Assembly (NCBI GenBank): GCA_015099395.1
Contig: AP024096.1
Span: forward strand, 2,976,001 to 3,040,000
Direction of reading: 5' to 3'
Origin: Ktedonobacteria bacterium brp13
Lineage (GTDB): Bacteria > Chloroflexota > Ktedonobacteria > Ktedonobacterales > Ktedonobacteraceae
DNA: 64,000 bases
A program made the translations under genes and the position numbers. The stretch's first letter is position 1, and each line of letters begins with the position of its first letter. Shown here in pieces: positions 16,613 through 26,651 of this stretch. The notes under the pieces were generated by a model, which made no database searches, was not told the DNA's origin, and saw nothing but the letters and a program-made list of their open reading frames with translations.

Positions 16613-17813
16613 GCTTGATGAGATCGATGAGCAGCGACCCGACGAATCAGAACGTCTGCGTCGCTGGCGACTCGTGCTCGGAGGCGCAGCCAGCGAAGGA
16701 CTCGCGACTGGCGCTAGCAGTGCGGGTATCGCACTGACGGGGCAGGACAAAGACATGGACTATGTGCTTAGAGAGCTCTATGAATGCGAGAAGGGTGCAG
16801 GTAGTCTCGCCAAATCGGCTCCGCACGTTTCGCGCTGGCTGGGAGATATCCGCACCTACTTCCCAACACAGAGCGTCCAGGTCATGCAGCAAGACGCCAT
16901 CGATCGGCTCGGCATTACCACCATGCTCCTGCAACCAGAGGTCCTGGAGCAGGTACAGCCCGACGTCAATCTCGTCGCCACGCTCGTCTCGCTGAATAAG
17001 GCCATTCCAGAGGAGACCAAAGCGACCGCACGTCAGGTGGTGCGTCAGGTCGCCGATCAACTCGAACGAAAGCTCGCCAATCCACTCATCCAGGCAGTAC
17101 GCGGTAGTATCAACCGTGCCGCCCGCACCTACCGTCCACGTGCCAACGAGATCGATTGGCAGCGCACAATCAGGCTCAATCTCAAAAACTACCTGCCCGA
17201 AAAAAAGACCATCATCGCCGAACGGCTGGTCGGTTATGGACACAAACGCTCATCGTTACGCGACATCGTCCTCTGCGTCGATCAGAGCGGCTCAATGGCG
17301 ACCTCCGTTGTCTATTCGAGCATCTTCGGAGCCGTGCTGGCAACCATTCGGGCCGTCAGCACACGCATGATCGTCTTCGACACAGCCGTCGTCGACCTGA
17401 CCGAAGAGCTACATGATCCCGTCGACCTGCTCTTCGGTACGCAACTCGGAGGTGGTACCGACATCAACAAAGCCCTTGGCTACTGTCAGCAAAGCATAGA
17501 GAAACCCAACCAGACCATCCTCGTCCTGATTACCGACCTCTACGAAGGTGGCAACGCAAAGCAGATGCTACAGCGTGCCGCAGAACTCGTCGAGAGCGGC
17601 GTCCACGTCGTATGCCTGCTAGCGCTCGGAGATAGCGGCGCGCCCAGCTATGATCATCATAACGCAGCTGCGCTGGCTCAACTCGGCATCCCCTGCTTCG
17701 CCTGCACGCCAGAGCTCTTCCCAGACCTGATGGCAGCCGCGATCCAGAAACAAGACCTCAATCGCTGGGCAGCCAGCAATGATATCGTCACCGCACGTAG
17801 CGAGAACGCTTAA
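16602..17813 (+). CDS. VWA-domain protein, partner of the MoxR ATPase
   Basis: The 403-residue protein has an N-terminal helical region (1-215) and a C-terminal von Willebrand A domain (about 220-385). The metal-ion-dependent adhesion site is complete: DQSGSMATS (DxSxS), the threonine in GGGTDIN, and the aspartate in LITDLYEGG. VWA proteins of this kind bind partner proteins through Mg2+ and are remodelled by MoxR ATPases. It is the last gene of the locus and overlaps the DUF5682 gene. No signal peptide or membrane helix is visible, so a cytoplasmic location is likely. Confidence 0.85.
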   Translation: MNSKLDEIDEQRPDESERLRRWRLVLGGAASEGLATGASSAGIALTGQDKDMDYVLRELYECEKGAGSLAKSAPHVSRWLGDIRTYFPTQSVQVMQQDAIDRLGITTMLLQPEVLEQVQPDVNLVATLVSLNKAIPEETKATARQVVRQVADQLERKLANPLIQAVRGSINRAARTYRPRANEIDWQRTIRLNLKNYLPEKKTIIAERLVGYGHKRSSLRDIVLCVDQSGSMATSVVYSSIFGAVLATIRAVSTRMIVFDTAVVDLTEELHDPVDLLFGTQLGGGTDINKALGYCQQSIEKPNQTILVLITDLYEGGNAKQMLQRAAELVESGVHVVCLLALGDSGAPSYDHHNAAALAQLGIPCFACTPELFPDLMAAAIQKQDLNRWAASNDIVTARSENA

Positions 17814-17987
17814 TAGCCATACGCATGCAGATCCACCCGCTGGATTGCTCCTGACCTTGACATAGAGTACGCTCTAAGCAGTAGACTATCCTGGGTGAAG
17901 CTTTCATAGCATGCAATGTTTTGCTATCTCCACCCACTCATCGTTGGCTGGGTGTACTAAAAGAAGAGACAGAAAGGATAAGAACGC

Positions 17988-18887
17988 ATGAGTGATATCA
18001 ATGCAAAGGCTAGTGGTCAGTTCCAGATTGGTGGCGACCTTACGGTGAACCGACTTGGCTATGGTGCTATGCGCATAACCGGTAAAGGCATCTGGGACGA
18101 GCCCGAGGATCACGCGGAAGCACTCCGTACGCTGAAACGGCTACCAGAGCTTGGTGTGAACTTTATTGATACCGCCGATAGTTATGGTCCTGAGGTCAGC
18201 GAGAACCTGATCCACGAGGCTCTCTATCCCTACAAAGATATGGTGATCGCCACCAAGGGAGGCCTTACCCGTCATGGTCCAGATATCTGGCTGCCATTAG
18301 GACGTCCTGAATACCTGCGCCAATGCGTGCTGATGAGCTTGCGGCGTCTGGCTATCGAACGCATCGACCTCTGGCAACTACACCGTATCGATCCAAAGGT
18401 GCCGCGTGATGAGCAGTTTGATGCCATCAAGCAGATGCAGCAAGAGGGTCTGATACGTCACGTGGGCCTCAGCGAAGTAAATATTGAGGAGATCCAGGCC
18501 GCACAGAGGTCCTTCAAGGTCGCGACAGTACAGAATCTGTACAATCTGGTAATGCGCCAGAGTGAAGATGTGCTTGATTATTGTGCACAAAACACTATTG
18601 GGTTTATTCCATGGTTCCCGCTGGCAGCTGGCAGTCTGGCACAACCAGGCTCACTGCTCGATACTATTGCGAAGAAGAACAACGCAACCCCCAGCAGCGT
18701 CGCACTTGCATGGATACTGAAACGCAGTCCAGTCATGCTACCGATTCCCGGCACCAGCAAGGTGAAACACCTGGAGGAAAATATGGCCGCCGTCACTATC
18801 TCGCTCAGCGACGAAGAGTTTAAAGAGCTCGACGAGCAGGGCCAGCGCGAGTGGCTGAAACAGAAGGTTCTCCTTCCTTCTGGGTGA
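17988..18887 (+). CDS. Aldo/keto reductase
   Basis: A 299-residue TIM-barrel NADPH-dependent oxidoreductase. The catalytic tetrad is intact: Asp61 and Tyr66 in FIDTADSYG, Lys90 in VIATKGG and His132 in LWQLHRID. The C-terminal cofactor motif [15 protein letters not shown] is also present. Its substrate cannot be read from sequence; close relatives reduce small aldehydes. The gene stands alone, with a start after AGAAAGGA and a hairpin terminator about 65 bases downstream. Confidence 0.9.
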   Translation: MSDINAKASGQFQIGGDLTVNRLGYGAMRITGKGIWDEPEDHAEALRTLKRLPELGVNFIDTADSYGPEVSENLIHEALYPYKDMVIATKGGLTRHGPDIWLPLGRPEYLRQCVLMSLRRLAIERIDLWQLHRIDPKVPRDEQFDAIKQMQQEGLIRHVGLSEVNIEEIQAAQRSFKVATVQNLYNLVMRQSEDVLDYCAQNTIGFIPWFPLAAGSLAQPGSLLDTIAKKNNATPSSVALAWILKRSPVMLPIPGTSKVKHLEENMAAVTISLSDEEFKELDEQGQREWLKQKVLLPSG

Positions 18888-18951
18888 TTTCAGTAGTGAA
18901 TTCATTCTGTCTATCAGTCCAAACACAGGCTGAATTTAAACCAGGAATACA

Positions 18952-18990
18952 GAGGACAAGAGCTTGCAAGCAGAGCAATTTCTTGTCCTC
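18952..18990. terminator. Bidirectional hairpin between the convergent reductase and transporter genes
   Basis: GAGGACAAGA (18952-18961) pairs perfectly with TCTTGTCCTC (18981-18990). It lies in the 312-base gap (18888-19199) between two convergent genes. The rest of that gap contains an apparent C-terminal scrap (ELWFPVAAITLLVLTLRKP) of a membrane protein but no intact gene. Confidence 0.6.
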
Positions 18991-19199
18991 TCATCTTATA
19001 GAAACCAGGAGTCGCTGCGCTCTCGATACTTGAAGCGATTGAAGAGCTCTGGTTCCCAGTTGCCGCTATCACACTCCTCGTCCTTACCCTGAGGAAGCCG
19101 CCACAAGCAGAAGCACAGGAACGCGAGAGCGTCGCGGTATAGCACGGCTTATGAGAGTCGGCGCACCCCAGAGCAAAGGCTAGCGACAAAGCTTCGCAG

Positions 19200-20114
19200 C
19201 TACTCAACAGCCGGTGTTCTGTCCAATTCGATATCCTGAAAAGTGACAGGATCTTCTTTTGGCTCCAGATGAGTAAAGACGGTGCTATCAGGCAAGGCTG
19301 CGTGAATAGCTAATTCTATCTCTTCACACATACTATGTCCTCGTAGTACCGTCCATCTACCCGGCACAATCACATGGAACGAGACAAAGCGCCTTCGACC
19401 AGCCATCCGACTACGCATAGCATGAAAGTCGATATTCTGTTTGCGATATGGTTCTAAAACGCGCTGTACAACTGCGATATCTTCTTCTGGCAGCGCTGTA
19501 TCAAGCAGCCCCAGGCCGGTCTGACGCAGGAGCTTGATGCCGGTCCAGATAATATTGATCGCCACCAGAATAGCGACAATGGGATCAAGGATATTCCATC
19601 TTGTAATCGTCACCAGCAGCACACCTACAAAGACACCCACCGTAGTGAATACATCGGCGAACAGATGGTGCGCATCCGCTTCTAGCGTGATAGAACGTTG
19701 CCTCTTGCCTGCCCGCAGCATAAACCAGGCCAGCACACCGTTGATGATAGCACCGAATGCCGAGAAGATCAGGCCAACGTATGCCTGCGTTATCGGTGCA
19801 GGGTGGAACAAACGGGGAAAAGCTTCAACAACAATAATGATAGCTGCAACGAGGATGAGCGTACCCTCAACCCCACTCGAAAAGTATTCAGATTTTGTGT
19901 GCCCGTAGGTATGGTCATCATCCGCTGGACGCTCAGACAGTGTGACTGCCCACAAGCCGACCAGAGCCGCAGCCAGGTTGACAACCGATTCGGCTGCATC
20001 AGAGAACAATCCAACTGAACCCGTCAGAAAATAGCCAGTGAATTTGACTGCCATCGTTACAAGAGCAGCCGCGATCGACAAGAACATATACAGACGTAAC
20101 GAATGCGGTTTCAT
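19200..20114 (-). CDS. Cation diffusion facilitator (CDF) metal transporter
   Basis: A 304-residue inner-membrane efflux protein for divalent metals. Six hydrophobic segments occur in the first about 205 residues. TM2 carries GLFSDAAESVVNL and TM5 carries DAHHLFADVFTTVG with an HxxxD metal-site pair. A cytoplasmic C-terminal domain follows (about 210-290, VVQRVLEPYRKQ ... RFVSFHVIVPG). Metal specificity (Zn, Fe or Mn) cannot be decided from sequence. GAAAGGA precedes the start, and a palindrome about 35 bases upstream suggests repressor control. Confidence 0.9.
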   Translation of the reverse strand: MKPHSLRLYMFLSIAAALVTMAVKFTGYFLTGSVGLFSDAAESVVNLAAALVGLWAVTLSERPADDDHTYGHTKSEYFSSGVEGTLILVAAIIIVVEAFPRLFHPAPITQAYVGLIFSAFGAIINGVLAWFMLRAGKRQRSITLEADAHHLFADVFTTVGVFVGVLLVTITRWNILDPIVAILVAINIIWTGIKLLRQTGLGLLDTALPEEDIAVVQRVLEPYRKQNIDFHAMRSRMAGRRRFVSFHVIVPGRWTVLRGHSMCEEIELAIHAALPDSTVFTHLEPKEDPVTFQDIELDRTPAVE

Positions 20115-20148
20115 GCAATCCTTTCACACTATAGGCATTAAAGCCTTA

Positions 20149-20164
20149 AGGCTATATCTAGCCT
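20149..20164. promoter_or_regulatory. Perfect palindrome upstream of the CDF transporter
   Basis: AGGCTA-TATC-TAGCCT is a perfect inverted repeat 35-50 bases upstream of the transporter start, followed toward the gene by a second partial AAGGC/GCCT repeat. The position fits a metal-responsive operator over a promoter. The regulator is not in the window. Confidence 0.45.
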
Positions 20165-20662
20165 GCGTTTTTAAAACAAAAAAATATAGGTCTGCCTATA
20201 ATAACACGTTGCAGAGCTCAATAAAATGATTTAACAGGCATTGTGTTGTGCTACTATTTTGTTTTACAACTTTTTATTGTAACAATTCATAACTTCATAA
20301 CAAAAAACTTGAAAATTGGGCGTAGATCAGGTATACTTTATAAGTAACAAATTTCACTACTGAATATTCTTCGCAATTTCCCCTAAGGAGCGTCCATTGA
20401 AAGTCATGAGCAGCATTCGTATCTGGTAGCGTCTTGTTTTCTTGATTCCTTCGCTACCATGATTCAGGCATCTTCTTGTATGCCCTGCGCTCATGGATTT
20501 TTTTTGCCCATTCGACACACAACTCATCCCCACCTGTATAGTTAGTTGCGCAACTATGTGTTTGTGCCAGCTATCCCTTTTATGAGCGCAGTAGAGCATC
20601 TTTACCCCAAAAATATAGGTATTACTGCATAACAATGGCAGTTAGATAATGATGAGGTATAT
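20165..20662. other. AT-rich intergenic region with a possible HTH-transposase scrap
   Basis: Mostly AT-rich promoter-like DNA between divergent genes. A minus-strand frame (20357-20635) ends in KKTRRYQIRMLLMTFNGRSL-GEIAKNIQ, which resembles the start of an IS630-type helix-turn-helix but stops at once. I regard it as at most a transposase remnant. Confidence 0.3.
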
Positions 20663-22330
20663 ATGTTACTGACAGTACGTGCGCTCAGTAAAGGCTTTAG
20701 CGTGCATCGCATTCTGGAGAACGTCACTTTTACTATTAATGCGAACGATCGCGCTGGTATCGTCGGGCCAAACGGCGTTGGTAAGACAACACTGTTACGC
20801 TTGCTGGTCGGACAGGAAGAAGTAGATAGTGGCTCGATCAGTTACGCACCCGCGACCGAGTATGGGTATCTCTCACAAACGACGCCACCCTTCTATGGCC
20901 GCAGTATCGACGATATGCTACTGGCTGCGGTCGGCAATCTCAAGCGGCTTGAGGAGCGCATGCGCGAACTTGAGCAAGCGATGGCTATTACAGAGGGCGA
21001 GCCGCTGGCTCTACTCATGCAAGAATACGGCACAGTCAGTAGCCGCTACCAGGATCGCGGAGGCTATGAGCTAGACTACAAGATTGATATGATCCTGAGT
21101 GGATTACGCATCGACTATCTCCCTCGGCAACAACGCGTAGAGACGCTCTCAGGTGGCGAGAAAGCGCGTGTAGGGCTGGCGGCGCTGCTCCTACAATCCC
21201 CTGATATTCTGTTGCTCGATGAACCGACCAACCATCTGGATGTCGCCAGTATGGAATGGTTAGAAGAGTACATCGCGCAATATGCGGGTGCGGTCCTGAT
21301 GGTCTCGCATGATCGGCAGTTTTTGAATAAGGCCGTCAACCAGATCTTTGAGATTACTGAACATGATCACCAGTTGAAGCAATATAGCGGAAACTATGAT
21401 GCATATGTTGCGACGCGTGAGATAGAACGCAGACACTGGCTAGAGCAATATGAGCGACAACAGGAGGAGATCAAAGAGCTCAAGAAGCGGATCAAGGTAA
21501 GTGGTCGGCAGGTTGGACATACGCATCGAGCAGCGCGTGACAACGATAAGTTCCTCCCCTACTTCTTTGAGCAGAACGTACAGAGCACGATCGCGAAGAA
21601 TGTGCGTGCGGCACAGGTCCAGCTAGAGCGTATCGAGGCAGATGCGCTTGAGAAGCCGCCCGAGGCGATGCAAGTAAATTCACAATTTCAGGGATCAGGC
21701 ATCCAATCACAGGTCGTCATCCATCTAGATCAACTCTGCAAGCGTTTCGGTGAACGAACGGTGCTCAACGACGTCAATGCGAGCATCGCAGCCCAGGATC
21801 GCATCATTCTCACGGGTCCTAATGGTAGCGGCAAGACAACGCTCCTAAAGCTCATTATGGGACAGGAGCAGCCAGGGAGTGGCAGCGTAACCGTGGTAGC
21901 AGGAGCGCGCATCGGCTATCTGCCCCAGGAGCCGGATGATCTGGATCTGGGCAAGACAGTGATCGAGACGTATCGCCGTGAACAGATCGGCTATGAGGGC
22001 GAACACATTGGCAAACTGATAGGCTACGGCCTCTTTCGACGCGAAGATATGGAGAAGCAGGTCCGACAGCTCAGCATCGGGCAGCGGCGTAAGCTAGAGA
22101 TCGCCTGTCTGATGGCACAGCAACCAAACGTCTTACTCCTCGATGAACCTACAAACTATATCAGTCTGGAGATGCTTGAGGCCTTCGAGTCCGCAATCAT
22201 GAACTTCGCTGGACCAGTCATCGTCATCACACACGATCGCTGGTTTATACGCCGCTTGCATGATCACAAAAGTCAACGCTGGGAGTTAACAGACGGCCAG
22301 CTCCAAATACGTGAGGAAGAGGAGTTCTAA
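20663..22330 (+). CDS. ABC-F family ATPase
   Basis: A 555-residue soluble tandem ABC protein without membrane segments. Module 1 has Walker A VGPNGVGKTT, signature LSGGEKARV and Walker B LLLDEPTNHLD. A charged coiled linker follows (about residues 235-330, REIERRHWLEQYERQQEEIK). Module 2 has TGPNGSGKTT, a variant signature LSIGQRRK and LLLDEPTNYIS. ABC-F proteins act on the ribosome, either as translation factors or by displacing antibiotics. The non-standard second signature is more common in resistance-type members, but the exact role is unresolved. It converges on the kinase operon. Confidence 0.9.
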   Translation: MLLTVRALSKGFSVHRILENVTFTINANDRAGIVGPNGVGKTTLLRLLVGQEEVDSGSISYAPATEYGYLSQTTPPFYGRSIDDMLLAAVGNLKRLEERMRELEQAMAITEGEPLALLMQEYGTVSSRYQDRGGYELDYKIDMILSGLRIDYLPRQQRVETLSGGEKARVGLAALLLQSPDILLLDEPTNHLDVASMEWLEEYIAQYAGAVLMVSHDRQFLNKAVNQIFEITEHDHQLKQYSGNYDAYVATREIERRHWLEQYERQQEEIKELKKRIKVSGRQVGHTHRAARDNDKFLPYFFEQNVQSTIAKNVRAAQVQLERIEADALEKPPEAMQVNSQFQGSGIQSQVVIHLDQLCKRFGERTVLNDVNASIAAQDRIILTGPNGSGKTTLLKLIMGQEQPGSGSVTVVAGARIGYLPQEPDDLDLGKTVIETYRREQIGYEGEHIGKLIGYGLFRREDMEKQVRQLSIGQRRKLEIACLMAQQPNVLLLDEPTNYISLEMLEAFESAIMNFAGPVIVITHDRWFIRRLHDHKSQRWELTDGQLQIREEEEF

Positions 22331-22358
22331 CAGACAACACGGCATATACCAGGTTGCG

Positions 22359-22392
22359 AGGGAGGATCTGTGCCTGGACGCAAGCCCTCCCT
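22359..22392. terminator. Possible hairpin between convergent ABC-F and kinase genes
   Basis: AGGGAGG (22359-22365) pairs with CCTCCCT (22386-22392) in the 87-base convergent gap. No clear T-tract follows, so this is a weak terminator call. Confidence 0.3.
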
Positions 22393-22417
22393 ACCTCTCC
22401 GTTACCAACGGAAAGCA

Positions 22418-23635
22418 CTACGGCGTCTGGGAGGAGGTCTCGAAGTTGGCATGCTCATTGGACACATCTGAGGCTACGGGCAGCGGCAAGCTTACCAGGA
22501 AGAGACTTCCTTGATCAGGTGTACTCTCAACGTGAATATGGCCGTTATGATGCTCAACAATCTGCTTGGAGATATAAAGACCCAGCCCGAACCCGACACT
22601 CGATCCCGTCAACACCTCGGTGCCAGGCACACGATAGAAGCGTTCAAAGATCTGTGGCACGAGATCCGCAGGGATACCTACACCACCGTCTTGCACGGAG
22701 ACATGGACCTCCGCATCATGGACATCAAGCGCGACCTGGATGGGGGTGCCAGATGGTGAGTACTTGCGGGCATTTGAGAGCAGATTGAGGATAACCTGCC
22801 CGATACGTTCAACATCTACATCAACTTCAATCGGCCCGGCAGGCAGCTTGACACGAATGACAGGATGCGGATTGGTACCTACGACGTATTCGTTGACCAG
22901 GCTTTGCGTTAACTCGACAATGTCACAACGCTGGCATTGCAAAGCGAACATGCCCGTTTCTAACGACGAGATGTTGAGCAGATCGTTTACAAGCACTTCT
23001 ATACGTCGAATAGAGTTCTCCATGCTCACCAGGCTATTGACCTCGGGCGAACTGGCACGTTCCAGTCGACGATGCAACAATTGGGTCATCCCTTTCAAGC
23101 TTGATAGTGGCGTCTTCAACTCATGAGAAGCCATACTGATAAACTCATCTTTCGCGGCATTCGCTTCAACCAGCTCATGCGTACGCTCCTGCACAGTCCG
23201 CTCCAGCGACTTCGCGTGTAGCTCCAACGAATGCTGTTGCTCCTGTACGCGACGGCGCAGGTGCCGTGTCTGAGTTGCACGCCGCAGAGCTGCGATAAAG
23301 TAATCGCGATCAATCGGCTTCTGAATAAAATCGTACGCACCGCCACGCAGCGCTTGAATGGCAAGATTGTGATCCCCATGACCGGTAATCAACAACGTCG
23401 GAGTATCAGGACGCATTTCCTGAACACGAGACAGCAACGCAAGACCATCCATACCTGGCATCTTGATATCACTGACAATGGCATCATAATCATGTGCTTT
23501 CAGCAGCTCCAGTGCTGCCAGAGCGGAGTCACAGGTATCCACTCGCATACCCGGCATACGAAGATAGAGCGCCTGCGGTAAGGCTTGTAAAAGCGCTGTA
23601 TCATCATCGACAATGAGAATATATGCTTCGGTCAT
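22418..23635 (-). CDS. Response regulator-histidine kinase hybrid (REC-HisKA-HATPase)
   Basis: A two-component protein with an N-terminal receiver (phosphoacceptor Asp56 in DAIVSDIKMPG, acidic pair in IVDDD), then a coiled linker (about 125-160). A HisKA dimerisation domain follows with His171 (FISMASHELKTPL) and an ATP-binding domain with N box NLLSNARKYSP, VQDGGVGIP and GFGLGLYISKQIVEHH. The receiver-first order suggests it takes phosphate from the kinase encoded immediately upstream and passes it on through its own His. I use ATG 23635; a TTG lies 9 bases earlier. The upstream kinase gene ends 17 bases before the start. Confidence 0.9.
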   Translation of the reverse strand: MTEAYILIVDDDTALLQALPQALYLRMPGMRVDTCDSALAALELLKAHDYDAIVSDIKMPGMDGLALLSRVQEMRPDTPTLLITGHGDHNLAIQALRGGAYDFIQKPIDRDYFIAALRRATQTRHLRRRVQEQQHSLELHAKSLERTVQERTHELVEANAAKDEFISMASHELKTPLSSLKGMTQLLHRRLERASSPEVNSLVSMENSIRRIEVLVNDLLNISSLETGMFALQCQRCDIVELTQSLVNEYVVGTNPHPVIRVKLPAGPIEVDVDVERIGQVILNLLSNARKYSPSGTPIQVALDVHDAEVHVSVQDGGVGIPADLVPQIFERFYRVPGTEVLTGSSVGFGLGLYISKQIVEHHNGHIHVESTPDQGSLFLVSLPLPVASDVSNEHANFETSSQTP

Positions 23636-23652
23636 AATTGCCAAACACTCGC

Positions 23653-24846
23653 TTACTCTTCAACTTTGAGCGGAAGCTGGATCAAGAAGGCGGCTCCCTC
23701 CCCTGGACAATTACGCACAATAATCGTCCCTTGATGCTCCTTGATAATACCGTAGGTTATAGAGAGTCCAAGGCCAGTTCCCGCACCAACATCCTTTGTC
23801 GTGAAAAAGGGATCAAAGATCCGCTGCTCCAGTCCTTCGGGTATCCCAGGACCCGTATCGCTTACACTGATAGAAACGTGACTCTCTGTACAATCACAGA
23901 TAATGGTCAGCCGTTTTTGCGCAACGTTCTCTTCAGAGAGAGCATCACGTGCGTTTGTGACCAGGTTAATAAAAACCTGTTCGAGCTGAATCGCATTGCC
24001 GAACACGACTATCTCTTCCGGCGGAAAGTCCAGGACCACTTCGATCTGACGCAGACGCAACTGCTCTTGCATCAATGAAAGAGCGCGCAGGATAATCTGC
24101 GTAATCTCTACCGGTTCGCGGCTCACCGATGCCACACGACCAAACGTACGCAGGTGAGAGATGATCTCAGTCGCCTTACGTACCTGCTGCATGGAACTAT
24201 TTAACTCTTGCGAGATACGCGCAGGATCGGCATCGGCCATCCCTAGCTCGATCAGATCAATCGCATTGCCGACGAAGAGTCCAATATTGTTCAACGGATT
24301 GTTCAACTCATGTGCAATGCCGGTCGTCAATTCGCCCAGCGTCGCCAGCTTGCCAGCCTGCACCAGCTGCTCCTGCTTCTCTCGTAGCTCTGTCTCACGG
24401 CGACGCACCTCTTCGGAGGTCTCCTTCAGATCACTCATAATATGAATCATCGCCTTGCGGCTATCCTCAAGGCGCATATTCGTACGATGGGCATCCTGTA
24501 AGATATGCATCAGCGCACGACGAGAATTGTGCAGACGCTCAGACAGCTTGGCGAGACGATTCCTTTCGTGCTCATAATCAGACAGAATATGAATCATCGC
24601 CTTCCGCTGATCATTGAGCTTACGATTGACCTCATTCAGATCGCTAAAGATATGGACAAAGGCACGCCGCCGCTCGTCCGCTTTCTCCACCCGCTTCGAG
24701 AGCCGCTTATTTTGCTCAACAAGCGCTGAGTTCTCAGCCTGGAGCAGCTCATAAGCGCGGCGCAACTCCTCCAGGCTCATATCCTTACTATCTTTACTAT
24801 CTTCACACTCTTCGCTGGCCGCTCTATGCGAAAGCGTGCTACTCAT
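23653..24846 (-). CDS. Histidine kinase with a repeated coiled-coil signalling helix
   Basis: A soluble 397-residue kinase. Residues 25-160 form one long charged coiled coil that repeats the motif A-x-x-HI-x-(S/Q)D four times (at 62, 83, 111 and 132). The HisKA domain has His179 ([12 protein letters not shown]) and the ATPase domain has [17 protein letters not shown] and [14 protein letters not shown]. It has no transmembrane segment. It probably receives its signal from the triple-PAS protein whose gene overlaps its start by 4 bases (ATGA), so the two are co-translated. The response-regulator hybrid follows directly. Confidence 0.9.
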   Translation of the reverse strand: MSSTLSHRAASEECEDSKDSKDMSLEELRRAYELLQAENSALVEQNKRLSKRVEKADERRRAFVHIFSDLNEVNRKLNDQRKAMIHILSDYEHERNRLAKLSERLHNSRRALMHILQDAHRTNMRLEDSRKAMIHIMSDLKETSEEVRRRETELREKQEQLVQAGKLATLGELTTGIAHELNNPLNNIGLFVGNAIDLIELGMADADPARISQELNSSMQQVRKATEIISHLRTFGRVASVSREPVEITQIILRALSLMQEQLRLRQIEVVLDFPPEEIVVFGNAIQLEQVFINLVTNARDALSEENVAQKRLTIICDCTESHVSISVSDTGPGIPEGLEQRIFDPFFTTKDVGAGTGLGLSITYGIIKEHQGTIIVRNCPGEGAAFLIQLPLKVEE

Positions 24847-26138
24847 TTATTTCGTCCTTTTACCTTCTCAACCTCACGACGCAAATTTTCGATCTCTTTC
24901 TCCAGCGCAATCATCTTCAGCTCGCGACCAACCACCACCTCCTCAAACTTCTCCAGGTCCAGAATCTTCTCCTGCAATTCGGATTTCGATTCTTGCAGAT
25001 CGCGTAAGATCTTTTCGTACTCACGCATATCGCGCAAGATACCGATCGCACCAATGACGTTGCCATCGGGATCGCGCAGTGCCGAAGCATTCAACGTGGT
25101 CGGGATCACCTCGTCGGAGGCAGAACGCGGGTTCAGGCGCGCATTACGCGTCGTACCACGCTCGATCACCTCATCAAGGGCCGCCAGAAACTCACGCGTC
25201 TCTTCCTGGCTAATGAAGCGCGAGAGCGACTGCTCCAGCACCTCGTCTGGACGGAAGCCCAACAGCTCATAGACCGCATCGTTCGCCTGCTGAATCTTCC
25301 CTTGCAGGTCCGAAACAAAGATCGGGTCTGGCGCGTTCTTCACGAGATTGTCTGCGAGCGCACGAGCCTTGTCCAGTTCACGCATATCGCGCAGGATGCC
25401 GATTGCTCCGGTCACCTTGCCATCTATATCGCGCAAAGCCGAAGCGTTCAGGGTCGTCGGGATCACTTCACCGGAGGCGCTCTGTGGATTCAAGCGCGCA
25501 TTACGCGTCACGCCACGCTCGATCACCTCACGCAGAGCCGCCATAAATTCACGTGTCTCTTCCCGGCTAATAAAACGTGAGAGCGACTGCTCCAACACTT
25601 CGTCAGTACGGAAGCCCAACAGCTCATAGACCGCATCGTTCGCCGTAAGGATCTTTCCTTCCAGGTCTGAAACAAAGATCGGGTCCGGTGCATTTTTAAT
25701 CAAGCTATCAGCATAGGCACGCGCCTTGTCCAGTTCACGCATATCGCGCAGGATGCCGATCGCACCGATCACCTTGCCATCTGTATCGCGCAGAGCCGAG
25801 GCATTCAGCGACGTCGGGATCACTTCATCGGAGGCGGTACGAGGATTCAAGCGTGCATTGCGGGTCGCGCCACGCTCGATCACCTCTTTGAGGGCTGCCA
25901 GAAACTCGCGTGTCTCTGTTGGGCTAATAAAGCGCGAAAGCGATTGCTCCAACACCTCATCAGTACGAAAACCCAACAGTTCATAGACCGCATCATTCGC
26001 AGTCAGAATTTTGCCTTCAAGGTCCGAGATGAAAATGGGATCAGGTGCATTCTTAATAATAGTATCTGCATCCAGGGAACCAAGCGCACTATTCTTAGAC
26101 TGAGCGGACGTCGTTGTCGGAGTGACATTATCAAGCAC
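24843..26138 (-). CDS. Triple tandem PAS-domain sensor protein
   Basis: The 431 residues hold three nearly identical PAS domains with an exact 119-residue period (NAPDPIF at 30, 149 and 268), each with ELLGFRTDEVLEQSLSRFIS and SALRD-DGKV-GAIGILRDM. A C-terminal coiled coil follows (about 385-431) with no kinase domain. PAS domains sense ligands, redox state or light and signal by dimerisation. As the first gene of the three-gene operon it is the likely input module for the kinase encoded next. The copies' similarity points to recent tandem duplication. No ligand can be assigned. Confidence 0.85.
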   Translation of the reverse strand: MLDNVTPTTTSAQSKNSALGSLDADTIIKNAPDPIFISDLEGKILTANDAVYELLGFRTDEVLEQSLSRFISPTETREFLAALKEVIERGATRNARLNPRTASDEVIPTSLNASALRDTDGKVIGAIGILRDMRELDKARAYADSLIKNAPDPIFVSDLEGKILTANDAVYELLGFRTDEVLEQSLSRFISREETREFMAALREVIERGVTRNARLNPQSASGEVIPTTLNASALRDIDGKVTGAIGILRDMRELDKARALADNLVKNAPDPIFVSDLQGKIQQANDAVYELLGFRPDEVLEQSLSRFISQEETREFLAALDEVIERGTTRNARLNPRSASDEVIPTTLNASALRDPDGNVIGAIGILRDMREYEKILRDLQESKSELQEKILDLEKFEEVVVGRELKMIALEKEIENLRREVEKVKGRNK

Positions 26139-26651
26139 GGAAAACCTCCACCGAATAAGTGAGCAGATAGCGCCGATAGGGCGTCAAAAAGACCATTGCC
26201 TCACCGTAATCTTCACACTTGAAGATGGAGATGCGACAAAGTACTGACAAGCCATGCCCGAAGCATCAAACGCTCCGTTATAGCCACGTAGACCGAGTAA
26301 TGAAACGGAATTATTCACCAACTAGCGCCGTAAAGCGATAGGAAAAGTATAGCAGAACAGTTTCTCTCTGCGCAAGGTTATTTCCTTAGAGTTCCTTTAG
26401 AGTTCCTTTAGAGTTTCCAGGAGTTCCCATAGAGCCATGTCAATTGAATGCTTCCACAACCACTCTACCATTCTATTATATCGTAACACCTTAAATTCCG
26501 TGCTATCGGTCATCTGCAATACCACCTCAATCCCATAAGTCCCATGTTACGTATAAACTATGCTAATAAACGAATGATATCCGCTATAGTATAAGCGACG
26601 CATGTCTAAGTATGTGGGATGATGTCTGGGTAGTGGAGGGAAGAATAGACA
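26139..26651. other. Divergent intergenic region between the kinase operon and the H-NOX gene
   Basis: This 513-base region must contain both promoters. It holds an 11-bp tandem repeat, TTAGAGTTCCT, at 26386-26418 (two exact units and one diverged). I see no small gene or RNA in it. Confidence 0.4.

Noticed and set aside
20357..20635. 92-codon minus-strand gene
   Set aside because: Only its last 30 residues resemble a transposase helix-turn-helix and it stops at once; no ribosome-binding site.
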